Positions 1-9,357 are shown, counted from the first letter of the stretch. The stretch is DNA of 64,000 nucleotides from JBBQVZ01 sp963695975 (GCA_963695975.1 CAVOIB010000009.1:168024-232023), one strand, 5' to 3'. The notes: a model not told the origin generated them from the letters alone. A program made the numbers and translations.

Positions 1-1
1 A

Positions 2-496
2 CCCGACGTCGCTCGGGTTCTGGTCGCCGACCGCACCTCGACCGTGCTGTTCGAGCGCTCGATCGCGCTCGGGGCCCCCACGCGCGACGCCGCGAACTGG
101 ATCACCCAGGACCTCGCGGGCTTCCTGAACAAGCACGGGGTCGACCCGGCCTCCTCGCCGGTGACCGCCGAACATGTCGTGGAGCTGCTCGAGCTGCTCG
201 CGAGCGACGCGATCTCAGGCGCCGGTGCCAAGCAGGCACTCGAAGAGGCGGTCGAGACCGGTGATGGGATCGGCGCGATCGTCGAGCGTCGCGGCCTCGC
301 CCAGGTCTCGGACACGAGCGCGCTCGGTGCGATCGCCGACCAGGTGCTCGCCGAGAACGCCGATGCGGTCGAGCAGTTCCGGTCGGGCAAGGAGGGTGTC
401 ATCGGCTTCCTCGTCGGTCAGATCATGAAGAAGTCCGGCGGCTCAGCGAACCCCAAGGTCGCGCAGGAGCTGCTGCGCGAACGCCTGAGCGGATAG
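2..496 (+). CDS. gatB: Aspartyl/glutamyl-tRNA amidotransferase subunit B, C-terminal part
   Basis: The reading frame is open from the left edge, so only the last 164 residues of subunit B are visible. They form the end of the central helical domain and the YqeY-like tail, recognisable by a QFRSGKEGVIGFLVGQIMK stretch and an ANPKVAQELL ending typical of GatB. GatB is the kinase/amidase partner that, with GatA and GatC, converts Glu-tRNA(Gln) or Asp-tRNA(Asn) to the amidated form in the cytoplasm. gatA and gatC presumably lie to the left. A glutamyl-tRNA synthetase near 44.3 kb could supply the misacylated substrate. The next gene begins 12 nt after the stop, so they are probably co-transcribed. 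Confidence 0.93.
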   Translation, partial: PDVARVLVADRTSTVLFERSIALGAPTRDAANWITQDLAGFLNKHGVDPASSPVTAEHVVELLELLASDAISGAGAKQALEEAVETGDGIGAIVERRGLAQVSDTSALGAIADQVLAENADAVEQFRSGKEGVIGFLVGQIMKKSGGSANPKVAQELLRERLSG

Positions 497-508
497 CCGC
501 AGGACGCG

Positions 509-1801
509 GTGCGCGTCTCGAACAAGCCGCCGCGCTACCCCTGGTGGCAGCTCGTGCTCCTGGGCATCGCCGGCGCCGCGAAGTCGCTCGTGTGGCCACT
601 GCGGCGCATGTGGCGCTCAGACCAGCCGATCGACCGATACGGCCTGTGTCATTTCACGAGCGTCGGCGGGGACGCGCTCCTCGCGATCTCGCTCGCCGAC
701 TCGGTGTTCTTCTCGATCCCGATCGGGCAGGCGAAGACCAGGGTCGCGCTCTACCTCTTGCTCACGATGGTGCCGCTGGCGCTCGCCGGACCGCTGCTGG
801 TTCCGCTACTCGATCGCGCAGGTCCGCGTCGCGCGATCTCGTTCGCCGCCGCCGCCGGGCGCTCGGTTGTCGCGATCTATGCGGCACCACGCGTGGGCAC
901 GCTGGTGCTGTTCTCGGGGGCGCTCATCTTGCTCGTGCTCTCCAAGGTCCACGCGATCACCAAGAACGGCCTGACGATGGCTTACGCGCCTCCCGACGAG
1001 GGGTTGATGCGGTCCAACGCCCGGCTGGGCAGGATCGCTGTCGCGGGGGTGATCGTCGTATTCCCGTTCGGCTACCTGTTCCTGAAGGCGTGGGGCGCGA
1101 CGGGACCGATCTACCTGGCGGCCGTCGTCTACGCGATCTCGGCGCTCCTGAACCTTCGGCTTCCGCATCCGCACGTGAAGCCGTCGCGGAAGCCCGACGT
1201 CGGTCGACGAGGGCGGATCCCCCAGCTGACGGGCCCCGCGATCGGGGCCGCAGGGATGCGCGCGGCGAGTGGATTCTTACTGTTCCTCTTGGCGTTCTCG
1301 CTCCGGCGAGGGGGTGAGCCCTTGTGGTGGTTCGGCGTGCTTGCGGCGGCAGGGGTTGCGGGCGGGTTCTTCGCGGACATCTCGGCCCCGAGGTTGCCGA
1401 CCGACACCCGCGAGGAGGCGGTGGTGATCGCCTGCGTGTCGGCGGGTGCGATCGGGGCGTTGCTCGCGTTCGAGGTGTTCGGACTCCCGCTGCTCACCGT
1501 GTACGCGCTCGTCGCGGGCGCGGCGACCGAGCTCGGCCGGCTCGCGTTCCAGAGCTTGATGCAGCGCAACGCGCCTCACGGCGCCCTCGGCCGGGTCTTC
1601 GTTCGCTACGAGGTGATGTTCCAGCTCGCGTGGGTGGGCGGCGCGTTCATCCCCGCGCTGCTCCCGATCGACTTCCGCACCGGCATCCTGATCCTCGCGG
1701 CGTTCTATGTGGCGATCGCGGCCGCCTACGTCGTCCAGGCGAAGCGCGGGAGCAGGCGGCCCTCGGGAGATGCGAGGGACCGAAACGACGGTGACACGTA
1801 A
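509..1801 (+). CDS. MFS-like multi-pass membrane transporter
   Basis: This 430-residue protein has a basic N-terminus followed by about ten to twelve hydrophobic helices and a basic C-terminus, the layout of a major facilitator carrier. A short DRAGPRRA loop after an early helix pair resembles the MFS loop 2-3 motif. The start is GTG, 12 nt after gatB, with only a weak upstream purine stretch. The substrate cannot be deduced. The gene ends just before a TAAGCT box (1799-1804) that could be the promoter of the following Rieske gene, so it probably belongs to the gatB transcript. Confidence 0.65.
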   Translation: MRVSNKPPRYPWWQLVLLGIAGAAKSLVWPLRRMWRSDQPIDRYGLCHFTSVGGDALLAISLADSVFFSIPIGQAKTRVALYLLLTMVPLALAGPLLVPLLDRAGPRRAISFAAAAGRSVVAIYAAPRVGTLVLFSGALILLVLSKVHAITKNGLTMAYAPPDEGLMRSNARLGRIAVAGVIVVFPFGYLFLKAWGATGPIYLAAVVYAISALLNLRLPHPHVKPSRKPDVGRRGRIPQLTGPAIGAAGMRAASGFLLFLLAFSLRRGGEPLWWFGVLAAAGVAGGFFADISAPRLPTDTREEAVVIACVSAGAIGALLAFEVFGLPLLTVYALVAGAATELGRLAFQSLMQRNAPHGALGRVFVRYEVMFQLAWVGGAFIPALLPIDFRTGILILAAFYVAIAAAYVVQAKRGSRRPSGDARDRNDGDT

Positions 1802-1842
1802 GCTGGGCATGCAACCCGTGTTCTGCAGCGAGGAGGGGATCG

Positions 1843-2154
1843 ATGGCGGAGTTCGTAACGGTCGGTCGCGCTGACGAGATCGGTGAAGGCGAGGCGAAGG
1901 CGTTCCCTGTGGGCGGCAGCGAGATCGCCGTCTCGCGCGTGGGTGGGGCGCTCTACGCGTTCAGTGACATCTGCACGCACCGAGCCTGCAATCTCTCGAT
2001 GGGCGGAGAGATCGACGGCACGTCCATCACGTGTGAGTGCCACGGGAGCACGTTCGACATGACGACCGGCGAGGTCCTGGAGGGTCCTGCGGAAGAGCCG
2101 ATCGCAACGTTCCAGGCGCGAGACGAGGGCGGGGATCTGCAGATCGAGGTCTGA
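1843..2154 (+). CDS. Rieske-type [2Fe-2S] ferredoxin
   Basis: This 103-residue protein has a complete Rieske motif: Cys44-x-His46, 17 residues, then Cys64-x2-His67, which bind a [2Fe-2S] cluster through two Cys and two His. Its length matches the small soluble ferredoxins of the BphF/NirD type that carry electrons to ring-hydroxylating dioxygenases or P450s, not membrane Rieske proteins. A strong GAGGAGGGG ribosome-binding site precedes the ATG. The next gene, an FAD ferredoxin reductase, starts 3 nt after the stop, so the two form an electron-transfer pair. No dioxygenase oxygenase subunit lies beside them. The two P450s at 33 and 39 kb are possible acceptors. Confidence 0.92.
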   Translation: MAEFVTVGRADEIGEGEAKAFPVGGSEIAVSRVGGALYAFSDICTHRACNLSMGGEIDGTSITCECHGSTFDMTTGEVLEGPAEEPIATFQARDEGGDLQIEV

Positions 2155-2157
2155 CGC

Positions 2158-3390
2158 GTGAGCGACCGTCGGACGTTCGTCGTCGTCGGGGCGAGCCTCT
2201 GCGGTGCGACGACGGTCGCCACGCTCCGATCCGAGGGCTTCGACGGACGGATCGTCTTCATCGGAGCCGAGGAACATCCCCCGTACGAACGGCCGCCGCT
2301 CTCCAAGGAGTACCTGCGCGGCGAGGATCCGCTGGAGAAGATCCTGGTGCGACCAGAGGCCTGGTACGAAGACCACGACGTCCAGACCCGGTTCGGCACG
2401 CTCGTCACGCAACTCGACGCGCACGACCGCTCGGTGGTGCTGGCGGGAGGCGAGCGGGTCGGGTTCGACGCGCTCCTCATGGCCACGGGCGGGCGGAACC
2501 GGCGGATCGACGTCCCCGGCTCGGAGCTCGCCGGCGTGTTCGATCTCCGCGGACTGGACGACGCCGACGGTATCCGGGCGGCCGTTGAGGGCGCTCCACG
2601 CGTCGTTTGCGTAGGGATGGGGTTCATCGGGGCCGAGGTGGCCGCATCGCTCCGCGCGATGGAGTGCGACGTAACGGTCGTGGAGATCTTCGAGACCGCT
2701 TTATACCGGGTGCTCGGCGGACAGATCGGGCGCGTCCTCGAGGCGATCCATCGCGACAGCGGAGTGACGATGCACTTCAACGACGTTGTCGCGCGATTCG
2801 AGGGCGACGGCCGGCTGGAGCAGGTCGTGACGAGCGGCGGCACGGCGATCGACGCCGACGTCGCGATCGTGGGGATCGGAACGTCGCCGGCCGTCGAGCT
2901 GATGGCCGGGACGGGTCTCGACCGGGCCGACGGGATCCCCGTCGGCCCGACCCTCGAGACGCCGATACCAGGCGTCTTCGCGGCGGGCGACGTCGCCCTT
3001 CACGACCATCCGGTGTTCGGTCCCATCCGCGTCGAACACTTCGACAACGCCTTGAAGATGGGCGAGACGGCGGCCCGCAACATGCTCGGGGCAGGTGAGG
3101 TCTTCGACGATCCGCACTGGTTCTGGTCGGATCAGTACGACGTTCAGATCCAGATGGCGGGGTTCGCGCCCACGTGGGAGCGGATGGTCGTACGGGGGTC
3201 GCTCGAGGAACGATCGTTCTGTGCGTTCCTGCTCGACGCCGCCGGTGTCCTTCGGTCGACGGTGTCGATCGCGTGGGCTCGTGATGTCCGGCGCTCGCTC
3301 GAGCTGATCCGCCGGGAGATCCGCCCCGATCCGGGCGCGCTCGCCGATCCCGACGTGGACCTCCGCACGCTGGTATCGGGGGAGCGATGA
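2158..3390 (+). CDS. FAD-dependent NAD(P)H:ferredoxin reductase
   Basis: This 410-residue protein is of the rhodocoxin/putidaredoxin reductase family. An FAD-binding Rossmann motif (VVVGASLCG) begins at about residue 8, the PPYERPPLSKEYL segment contacts the flavin, a second Rossmann motif for NAD(P)H (CVGMGFIGAEVAASL) lies near residue 153, and FAAGDVA closes the flavin site. The C-terminal reductase domain with WFWSDQYDVQIQMAG is intact. It should pass electrons from NAD(P)H to the adjacent Rieske ferredoxin. GTG start, 3 nt after the ferredoxin stop. Confidence 0.93.
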   Translation: MSDRRTFVVVGASLCGATTVATLRSEGFDGRIVFIGAEEHPPYERPPLSKEYLRGEDPLEKILVRPEAWYEDHDVQTRFGTLVTQLDAHDRSVVLAGGERVGFDALLMATGGRNRRIDVPGSELAGVFDLRGLDDADGIRAAVEGAPRVVCVGMGFIGAEVAASLRAMECDVTVVEIFETALYRVLGGQIGRVLEAIHRDSGVTMHFNDVVARFEGDGRLEQVVTSGGTAIDADVAIVGIGTSPAVELMAGTGLDRADGIPVGPTLETPIPGVFAAGDVALHDHPVFGPIRVEHFDNALKMGETAARNMLGAGEVFDDPHWFWSDQYDVQIQMAGFAPTWERMVVRGSLEERSFCAFLLDAAGVLRSTVSIAWARDVRRSLELIRREIRPDPGALADPDVDLRTLVSGER

Positions 3391-3459
3391 TTGCTAGGCT
3401 GCGGTTCCAACCTGCTCCGGCTCGTTGCCGGAGGGACACCGTCTTGAGGAGTGAGCGCA

Positions 3460-4618
3460 GTGGACAGGCCCGAGATCATCCTTGCTCCCGGCCCAACGCC
3501 GATCCCACCCGAGGTGCTGCTCGCGCAGGGGAGCCCGCTCGTGTATCACAGAGGCCCCGGTTTCGGGAACCTGATGCGCGACGTCACCGTCCGCCTGAAG
3601 GAGCTTTATCGGACCTCCGACGCCGACATCTTGCTGATGACGTCGAGCGGAACGGGAGGCCTCGAGTCCGCGATCCAGAACTGCTTCTCGCCGGGTGACG
3701 AGGTGTTCGTTCCGCTGGCTGGTTTCTTCGCCGACCGGTGGAAGCGTCTCGCCGAGGCCTACGGCCTTGTCGTGCGCACGATCGAGTACGAGTGGGGCAC
3801 GCGGATCCGCCCGGACGAGGTGACGACCGTCGCTCGCCGAACACCCGGTGAAGGCCGTGCTTCTGACCCAGAGCGAGACCTCCACCGGCGTGATCCAACC
3901 GATCGAAGAGCTCACACGTGTGGCGCGCGACGCCGGCGCGCTCGTCGTGGTCGACGTGGTCTCGTCGCTCGGCGCGGTGCCGTTCGCCTTCGACGATTGG
4001 GGCGTGGACGTCGCGGTGGGCGGCTCCCAGAAGGCGCTCTCCGCCTCTCCGGGCATCGCGTTCGTGGCACTCGGCGACCGGGCATGGGCGGCGGCCGAGG
4101 GCGCGACCAACCCGCGTTTCTACTTCGACTGGGCGACGTACAAGCGCTTCGCCGAGCTGCCCGATCCCGAGAACCCGTGGACCCCCGCGATCAGCGTGAT
4201 GCAGGGATTGCGCGCGGCGCTCGAGCTGTATTTCCAAGACGGCGTCGACATCGCGCTCTCACGCCACCGGATGTTGTCGCGCGCGGTCAAGGATGGCGTG
4301 CAGGCGCTCGGCCTGGACCTGTTCGGAGAAGGCCTGGAGCAGAACTGGACCGTGACCGCGATCCGGGCTCCCGAGGGTCTCGACGCGGACACGATCGCGA
4401 ACCGGATCCGCGCGGACTTCGGTGTCGTGCTCGCTCCGGGCCAGGGGCCGTTGAAGGGCAAGGTCTTCCGGATCGGACATTTCGGCTACTTCAGCCAGCT
4501 CGATATCCTCCGCGGCTTGGCGGCGCTCGAGATGACCCTCGAACGCCTCGGGTACCCCGTGAAGCGCGGCGCCGCGGTCGCGGCCGCCGAGGGCGTATTC
4601 GCGGAGCCCGAGGGCTAA
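3460..4618 (+). pseudogene. Class V PLP aminotransferase (serine/alanine-glyoxylate type), one frameshift
   Basis: The N-terminal part (PEIILAPGPTPIP, SSGTGGLESAIQN) reads in one frame to about 3830 and the rest (LAEHPVKAVLLTQSETSTG, then GGSQKAL with the PLP-binding Lys) continues in another frame to 4618. One extra base in the gtcgctcg stretch near 3830 explains it: without it the protein would be about 385 residues, the usual length for the family. GTG at 3460 has TGAGGAG 8 nt upstream; GTG at 3451 is an alternative. serA begins 6 nt downstream, so the pair may make serine, with this enzyme serving as phosphoserine transaminase. Every domain is present, so a sequencing error is as likely as real inactivation. 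Confidence 0.85.
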
Positions 4619-4624
4619 CGCCCG

Positions 4625-6208
4625 GTGCGCGTCCTCGTCACGGAGAAGCTCTCCGACCAGGGCCTGGATCTTCTCCGCCGCGACCTCCAGGTGGACGTGC
4701 GCCCCGACCTCGCCACCGGTGACCTCGCGAAGGAGATCGGCCCGTACGAAGGGTTGATCGTCCGATCCCAGACCCGCGTGACGGCCGAGGTGCTGGAGGC
4801 CGCCGAGCATCTACGGGTGGTGGCACGCGCGGGGATCGGTCTGGACAACGTGGACGTCGATGCCGCCACGCGCCGCGGCATCATGGTGGTCAACGCGCCC
4901 CAGTCCAACGTGATCTCGGCCGCCGAGCACTCGCTGGCTCTGCTCCTCGCGCAGGCGCGGAACGTGCCACAGGCCGACGCAGCGTTGAGGGCTGGAAAGT
5001 GGGAGCGAGCTGAGTGGGAGGGCGTCGAGCTCGCGGGGAAGACCCTCGGGCTCATCGGCCTCGGCCGAGTCGGGGCGCTCGTGGCGGCCAGGGCCTCCGC
5101 GTTCGGGATGCGGCTGATCGCGTTCGACCCCTACGTGTCGGCCGATCGCGCGAAAGAGATCGGTGTGGACGTGATGCCGACGCTCGAGGCGTTGCTGGTC
5201 CAGGCCGACTTCGTCTCGATCCACCTGCCGCGGACCTCGGAGACCGAACAGCTGATCGGGGCTCACGAGCTCTCGCTGATGAAACCCGGCGCGCGGTTGA
5301 TCAACACGGCGCGCGGCGGGATCGTGGACGAGGACGCCCTGGTGAAGGCGATCGAGGCCGGCCATCTGGGCGGTGCGGCGCTCGACGTGTTCGCGGTCGA
5401 GCCCACGATCGACAGCCCGTTGTTCCGGTTCGACAACGTCGTGGTCACGCCGCATCTCGGCGCCTCCACACGTGAGGCGCAGGACAAGGCCGGGACGACG
5501 GTCGCCGAGATGGTTCGCCTGGCGCTCCGAGGTGAGTTCGTGCCCTACGCCGTCAACGTCTCCGCAGGCGCCGACGTCTCCGAGATCGTCCGGCCGTTCG
5601 TCGCGCTCGCCGAGCGGCTCGGAGCGCTCCTCGCGGGACTCGCCGACGGCGGCGTGCGATCGATCGTCTGCTCGTACCTCGGTCGGATCGCCGAAGCCGA
5701 CACACGTGTGCTCACCCTCGCGATCCTGAAGGGGATCTTAGGGAAGGTCGTTCACGAACCCGTCTCGTTCGTCAACGCGCCGATGCTCGCACGGGAGCGA
5801 GGGATCACGGTGAGCGAGATGCGTTCGACCGTGTCCGAGGACTACGTGAGCCACATCTCGCTGCGGGCCGATACCGACGACGGGCCGGTGAGCGTCGGCG
5901 GGACGCTCGTGGGGAAGCGCAACTCCGAGCGTGTGATGCAGGTGTACGACTTCGATGTGGAGATGGCGCCGGCCGAGCACATGATCTTCTTCACGTACGA
6001 CGACCGGCCAGGGGTCATCGGGACGGTTGGGACGATCCTCGGCGAGCACGGCGTGAACATCGGGACGATGGAGGTGGGACGGCAGAGCGAGGGTGGCGTG
6101 GCCCTGATGTGCCTCACGGTCGACGCGCCGGTGCCGCAGCACATCCTCGCGAACGTCGCCAGGGAGATCGGTGCCAGCCGCCTGCGGGCGATCACGCTTC
6201 CCGCCTGA
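4625..6208 (+). CDS. serA: D-3-phosphoglycerate dehydrogenase
   Basis: This 527-residue protein is the long form of SerA, which oxidises 3-phosphoglycerate to 3-phosphohydroxypyruvate as the first step of serine synthesis. It has an N-terminal substrate domain, an NAD-binding domain with LGLIGLGRVGALVAA at about residue 141, the catalytic ALDVFAVEP and HLGASTREA segments, an intervening allosteric substrate-binding domain, and a C-terminal ACT domain (PGVIGTVGTILGEHGVNI) likely to sense serine. GTG start. The preceding class V aminotransferase ends 6 nt upstream, which supports a serine operon. Confidence 0.96.
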   Translation: MRVLVTEKLSDQGLDLLRRDLQVDVRPDLATGDLAKEIGPYEGLIVRSQTRVTAEVLEAAEHLRVVARAGIGLDNVDVDAATRRGIMVVNAPQSNVISAAEHSLALLLAQARNVPQADAALRAGKWERAEWEGVELAGKTLGLIGLGRVGALVAARASAFGMRLIAFDPYVSADRAKEIGVDVMPTLEALLVQADFVSIHLPRTSETEQLIGAHELSLMKPGARLINTARGGIVDEDALVKAIEAGHLGGAALDVFAVEPTIDSPLFRFDNVVVTPHLGASTREAQDKAGTTVAEMVRLALRGEFVPYAVNVSAGADVSEIVRPFVALAERLGALLAGLADGGVRSIVCSYLGRIAEADTRVLTLAILKGILGKVVHEPVSFVNAPMLARERGITVSEMRSTVSEDYVSHISLRADTDDGPVSVGGTLVGKRNSERVMQVYDFDVEMAPAEHMIFFTYDDRPGVIGTVGTILGEHGVNIGTMEVGRQSEGGVALMCLTVDAPVPQHILANVAREIGASRLRAITLPA

Positions 6209-6238
6209 GCAGGTCCATGTGGGCACGAGACACCGTGC

Positions 6239-6298
6239 TAAACTCGCCGGGTTATGAGGCGACTCCACTCGAAGATCCCGAACGCCGGCACGGTCTGA
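6239..6298 (+). promoter_or_regulatory. Candidate promoter and 14-codon leader ORF upstream of the MFS gene
   Basis: A TAAACT box at 6239-6244 is followed 9 nt later by ATG at 6254, which opens a 14-codon frame ending in TGA at 6296-6298. The main MFS gene starts 72 nt further on with its own ribosome-binding site. The spacing matches leaderless initiation elsewhere in this window, but the peptide (MRRLHSKIPNAGTV) is not recognisable and could be chance. Confidence 0.3.
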
Positions 6299-6370
6299 CG
6301 CGCACCCCCGCGTCACGTGCCCGGTAGGTCGTCGAGTCACGCCCACCCTCGAACCACAGGAGTCGCTCCG

Positions 6371-7621
6371 ATGGAACGTTCACCCAGGTCCAACGTCCGC
6401 AGACTGGCGTTCGGTCGCCTGATCTCCGTCACCGGAGGAGCCGCGGCCTACACCGCGCTGATGTTCACCGTGTGGGAGACGACGCATTCCGCCGCCTGGC
6501 AATCCGCGACGCTGCTCCTCACGTTCGGTGTTGTCGGGGTGCTGGCACCGATCACCGGTCAGCTCGGAGACCGCTTCGATCGCAGGACCGTCATGATCGT
6601 CTCAGAGTTGATCGCGGCCGCCGTGTTCCTGGCGATGGCGTTCGTCGGTGCACCCAAGCCGCTCGTGGCACTCGCGTTCATCTCGGCGCTGGCAGAATCG
6701 CCCTTCTGGTCGGCTTCGGGCGCGGCCATCCCCAACCTGGTCGAGCGCCCGGAGGACATCGCGTGGGCGAACAGTCTGCTCGGTCTCGGTCGGAACGCAG
6801 GCATCATGATCGGGCCGATGATCGGTGGTGTCCTCCTCACCGTGCTCGGCGCCTCATGGGTTTTCGCCATCAATGCCGCCACGTTCCTCGTGTCGGTCAT
6901 GCTGACGATGTCTGTTCGCGGCGACTACGCGGGGGAACGAACTCGATCCGAGGAGGAGGCGCATCGTGGGATCGGAGCCGGGATCCGGTTCCTCTGGAAC
7001 GAGCCGGTGATCCGTCGCATGACCGTCGCCTGGCTGGTCTTCCTGCTCGGAGCCGGCATGGGGATGGTCGCCGATGCACCGCTCGCTGATGCGTTCGGGG
7101 CGGGCTCCGTCGGATTCGGACTCCTGATCGCCGTATGGGGCGGCGGGTCCGTCGTGGGCTCGCTGCTCGGGCGGAAGCTGACCGCACGGACCGAGCCGTT
7201 GTGGCTCGTGATCGGGGCTGCCGGGATCGCGCTCGGTCACCTGGGCGTCGGCCTCGCGCCGGTGTTCTGGTTCGTCCTTGTGTCGGGACTGATCATGGGG
7301 ACGAGCGACGGACTCACGATCGTCGCCGAGACCGGCATCATGCAGCGGCGAACGCCGGATGCGGTGCGGAGCCGGGCGATGGCCGCCTTCGACGCGGTGC
7401 TCTCGCTGGGACTCGCGACCGCCTACGTCTTCGCGGGACCGGTGCTGAAGGCCGTCGGTCCGCAGCGGGTGTATCTCCTGGGCGGCGTCGCCGCGATCGG
7501 CGCCACGCTCGTCCTGGCGCCGCTGCTCCGGTTGAGTCGCGGGGCGGCAACCGAGGAAGCTCTCGGTTCTGCCGAACCGGACTCGCTGCGCGTCATCCCG
7601 GCACCGCCGGACCTGGGCTGA
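6371..7621 (+). CDS. MFS exporter
   Basis: This 416-residue carrier has about twelve hydrophobic helices and the family loop motif GQLGDRFDRRTVM after the second or third helix. It resembles the EntS/drug-efflux branch of the major facilitator superfamily. The ATG at 6371 was chosen because AGGAG lies 8 nt upstream; an in-frame start at 6317 adds a hydrophilic extension with no ribosome-binding site. It stands alone between serA and a strong terminator hairpin at 7626-7655. The substrate cannot be predicted. Confidence 0.85.
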   Translation: MERSPRSNVRRLAFGRLISVTGGAAAYTALMFTVWETTHSAAWQSATLLLTFGVVGVLAPITGQLGDRFDRRTVMIVSELIAAAVFLAMAFVGAPKPLVALAFISALAESPFWSASGAAIPNLVERPEDIAWANSLLGLGRNAGIMIGPMIGGVLLTVLGASWVFAINAATFLVSVMLTMSVRGDYAGERTRSEEEAHRGIGAGIRFLWNEPVIRRMTVAWLVFLLGAGMGMVADAPLADAFGAGSVGFGLLIAVWGGGSVVGSLLGRKLTARTEPLWLVIGAAGIALGHLGVGLAPVFWFVLVSGLIMGTSDGLTIVAETGIMQRRTPDAVRSRAMAAFDAVLSLGLATAYVFAGPVLKAVGPQRVYLLGGVAAIGATLVLAPLLRLSRGAATEEALGSAEPDSLRVIPAPPDLG

Positions 7622-7625
7622 ACAG

Positions 7626-7655
7626 ACGGTCAGGGGCCGAGGGCCCCCTGACCGT
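7626..7655 (+). terminator. Strong hairpin terminator after the MFS exporter
   Basis: ACGGTCAGGGG pairs perfectly with CCCCTGACCGT across an 8-nt loop, and inner GGCC bases can extend the stem. It begins 5 nt after the MFS stop. No U-tract follows, as is common in high-GC actinobacteria. Confidence 0.75.
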
Positions 7656-7695
7656 TCCGTCCGTCGGCGATCTCGGCAGGTCGATCTTCTTGTCT

Positions 7696-7719
7696 TGAAC
7701 GACCGTTCAGGAGTAGGGT
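7696..7719 (+). promoter_or_regulatory. Inverted repeat and -10 box upstream of the flavoprotein gene
   Basis: TGAAC-GACC-GTTCA (7696-7709) is an inverted repeat of the size bound by TetR-type repressors. It lies directly upstream of a TAGGGT -10-like box at 7714-7719, and the start codon is at 7738. No TetR gene is nearby, so the regulator is unknown. Confidence 0.4.
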
Positions 7720-7737
7720 GGCTCGCTCCCGACTCTC

Positions 7738-9354
7738 ATGACGGAACGCTACGACGCGATCGTGATCGGCGGAGGCCACAACGGCCTCGTGGCGGCGGCG
7801 TACCTGGCCAAGGCCGGCGCTCGAACGGCGGTCCTGGAGGCGCGGCACAAGACCGGCGGCGCCGCGGACACGATGGCGCCGTGGCCGGACGCTCCCGAGT
7901 TCAAGGTCACGACGCTCAGCTACGTGATGAGCCTGATGCCCGACACGATCCTGCGCGATCTCGACCTCGCGCGGCACGGCTACGAGGTCCACACGACCGG
8001 TCCGTACTTCGTCCCGTTCCCGGACGGCCGGTACATCGTCGAAGAGGACGATCCCAAGAAGAACCACGCCGAGTTCGCCAAGTTCTCGAAGAAGGACGCC
8101 GACGCGCTCGAGCGCTGGGAGGCGTGGATCGGAGGATTGGCAGACGTCCTCGGTCCGCTCCTGATGACGACGCCGCCTCGACTGGGCTCCAACCGACCAT
8201 CCGACGTCCGCGAACAGCTCAGGCTGGCGTGGAGGTTCCGCGGGATGGACGTGGGCGGCGTCGGCGACATCACCCGCCTCATGACGATGTCGATCGTGGA
8301 CATCCTGGATCGGTTCTTCGAGTCCGATCAGGTGAAGACCGTGATGTCGTTGAACGGGTTGATCGGCACATGGGCCGGACCGCACGAGCCCGGCACCGGC
8401 TACGTGATGGCACACCACTCGATAGGTGACGTCGGCAGCGGGACGTTGGGGGCATGGGCGGTGCCGATCGGCGGCATGGGCGCGGTCGCGGCCGCGCTCG
8501 AGTCGAGCGCCCGCACCCTCGGCGCCGAGGTGCGGACGAACGCACGAGTGGCGCGGATCCTGACGAGATCCGGCGCCGCGATGGGAGTCGTTCTGGAAGG
8601 CGGCGAGCAGCTCGACGCTAGCGTCGTGATCACCGCGATCCATCCGAAGATCACGTTCCTGCAGCAGCTCGACCGGAGCGAGCTCCCCGAGGACTTCGTG
8701 CACGATATCGAGTCGTGGAGCTCGCGCAGCGGCGTGGTGAAGATCAACTGCGCGCTCGACCGGCCCCCCATCTTTACCGCCAAGCCTGATCTGAAGGACC
8801 TGTCGGGCGGGTTCGAGCTCGCGCACTCGGTCGCGTACCTGGAGGAAGGGTTCGAGGAGGCGAGATCCGGGCGCCCCGCCACCCGGCCGTTCTCGGACGG
8901 CGTGATGCCCACTACCCATGATCCGACGCTCGCCCCCGAGGGCAAGCACATCGTGTCGCTCTTCACGCAGTGGGTACCGCACACGTGGTCCGAGGACCCG
9001 CACAGGGACGAGCTCGAGGCGTACGCCGACCGCGTGATCCGAGGGTACGACGAGCTCGCGCCCGGCTTCGAGGACTCCATGCTGCACCGGCAGGTGATAG
9101 GTCCTTTCGACATGGAGCGCGAGTGGGGGTTGATCGGCGGCAACATCTTCCATGGGGAGCTCTCGGCCGAACAGCTCTTCCACATGCGCCCCGCGCCGGG
9201 ATACGCGGACTATCGGACGCCCATCCGCGGCCTCTACCAGTGCTCGAGCGCCACGCATGCGGGCGGCGGTGTCACCGGTATCCCCGCCTACAACTGTGTC
9301 CGCGAGATCAAGAAGGACCGAAAGCGCAGCCCGCGCTCCCGATCGAAAGGCTGA
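7738..9354 (+). CDS. FAD-dependent oxidoreductase of the phytoene dehydrogenase-like family
   Basis: This 538-residue protein begins with a classic dinucleotide-binding fold (VIGGGHNGLVAAAYLAKAG, with an Asp/Glu after the second strand) and ends with GLYQCSSATHAGGGVTGIPA, the conserved FAD-contacting tail of the CrtI/PYROXD2 family. No other carotenoid gene is nearby, so a carotenoid role is not supported. The gene ends 3 nt before a GcvT/DmdA-like gene, and a second paralog lies one gene further. GcvT proteins often work with flavoprotein dehydrogenases that oxidise methylated amines, so this enzyme may oxidise a methylated compound while the GcvT-like proteins take the one-carbon unit. That is inference from context. 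Confidence 0.85.
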   Translation: MTERYDAIVIGGGHNGLVAAAYLAKAGARTAVLEARHKTGGAADTMAPWPDAPEFKVTTLSYVMSLMPDTILRDLDLARHGYEVHTTGPYFVPFPDGRYIVEEDDPKKNHAEFAKFSKKDADALERWEAWIGGLADVLGPLLMTTPPRLGSNRPSDVREQLRLAWRFRGMDVGGVGDITRLMTMSIVDILDRFFESDQVKTVMSLNGLIGTWAGPHEPGTGYVMAHHSIGDVGSGTLGAWAVPIGGMGAVAAALESSARTLGAEVRTNARVARILTRSGAAMGVVLEGGEQLDASVVITAIHPKITFLQQLDRSELPEDFVHDIESWSSRSGVVKINCALDRPPIFTAKPDLKDLSGGFELAHSVAYLEEGFEEARSGRPATRPFSDGVMPTTHDPTLAPEGKHIVSLFTQWVPHTWSEDPHRDELEAYADRVIRGYDELAPGFEDSMLHRQVIGPFDMEREWGLIGGNIFHGELSAEQLFHMRPAPGYADYRTPIRGLYQCSSATHAGGGVTGIPAYNCVREIKKDRKRSPRSRSKG

Positions 9355-9357
9355 ACC

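Noticed and set aside
7738..9354. Carotenoid biosynthesis gene (crtI)
   Set aside because: The protein family is broad and no crtB, crtE or crtY gene is nearby, so the label would be unsupported.
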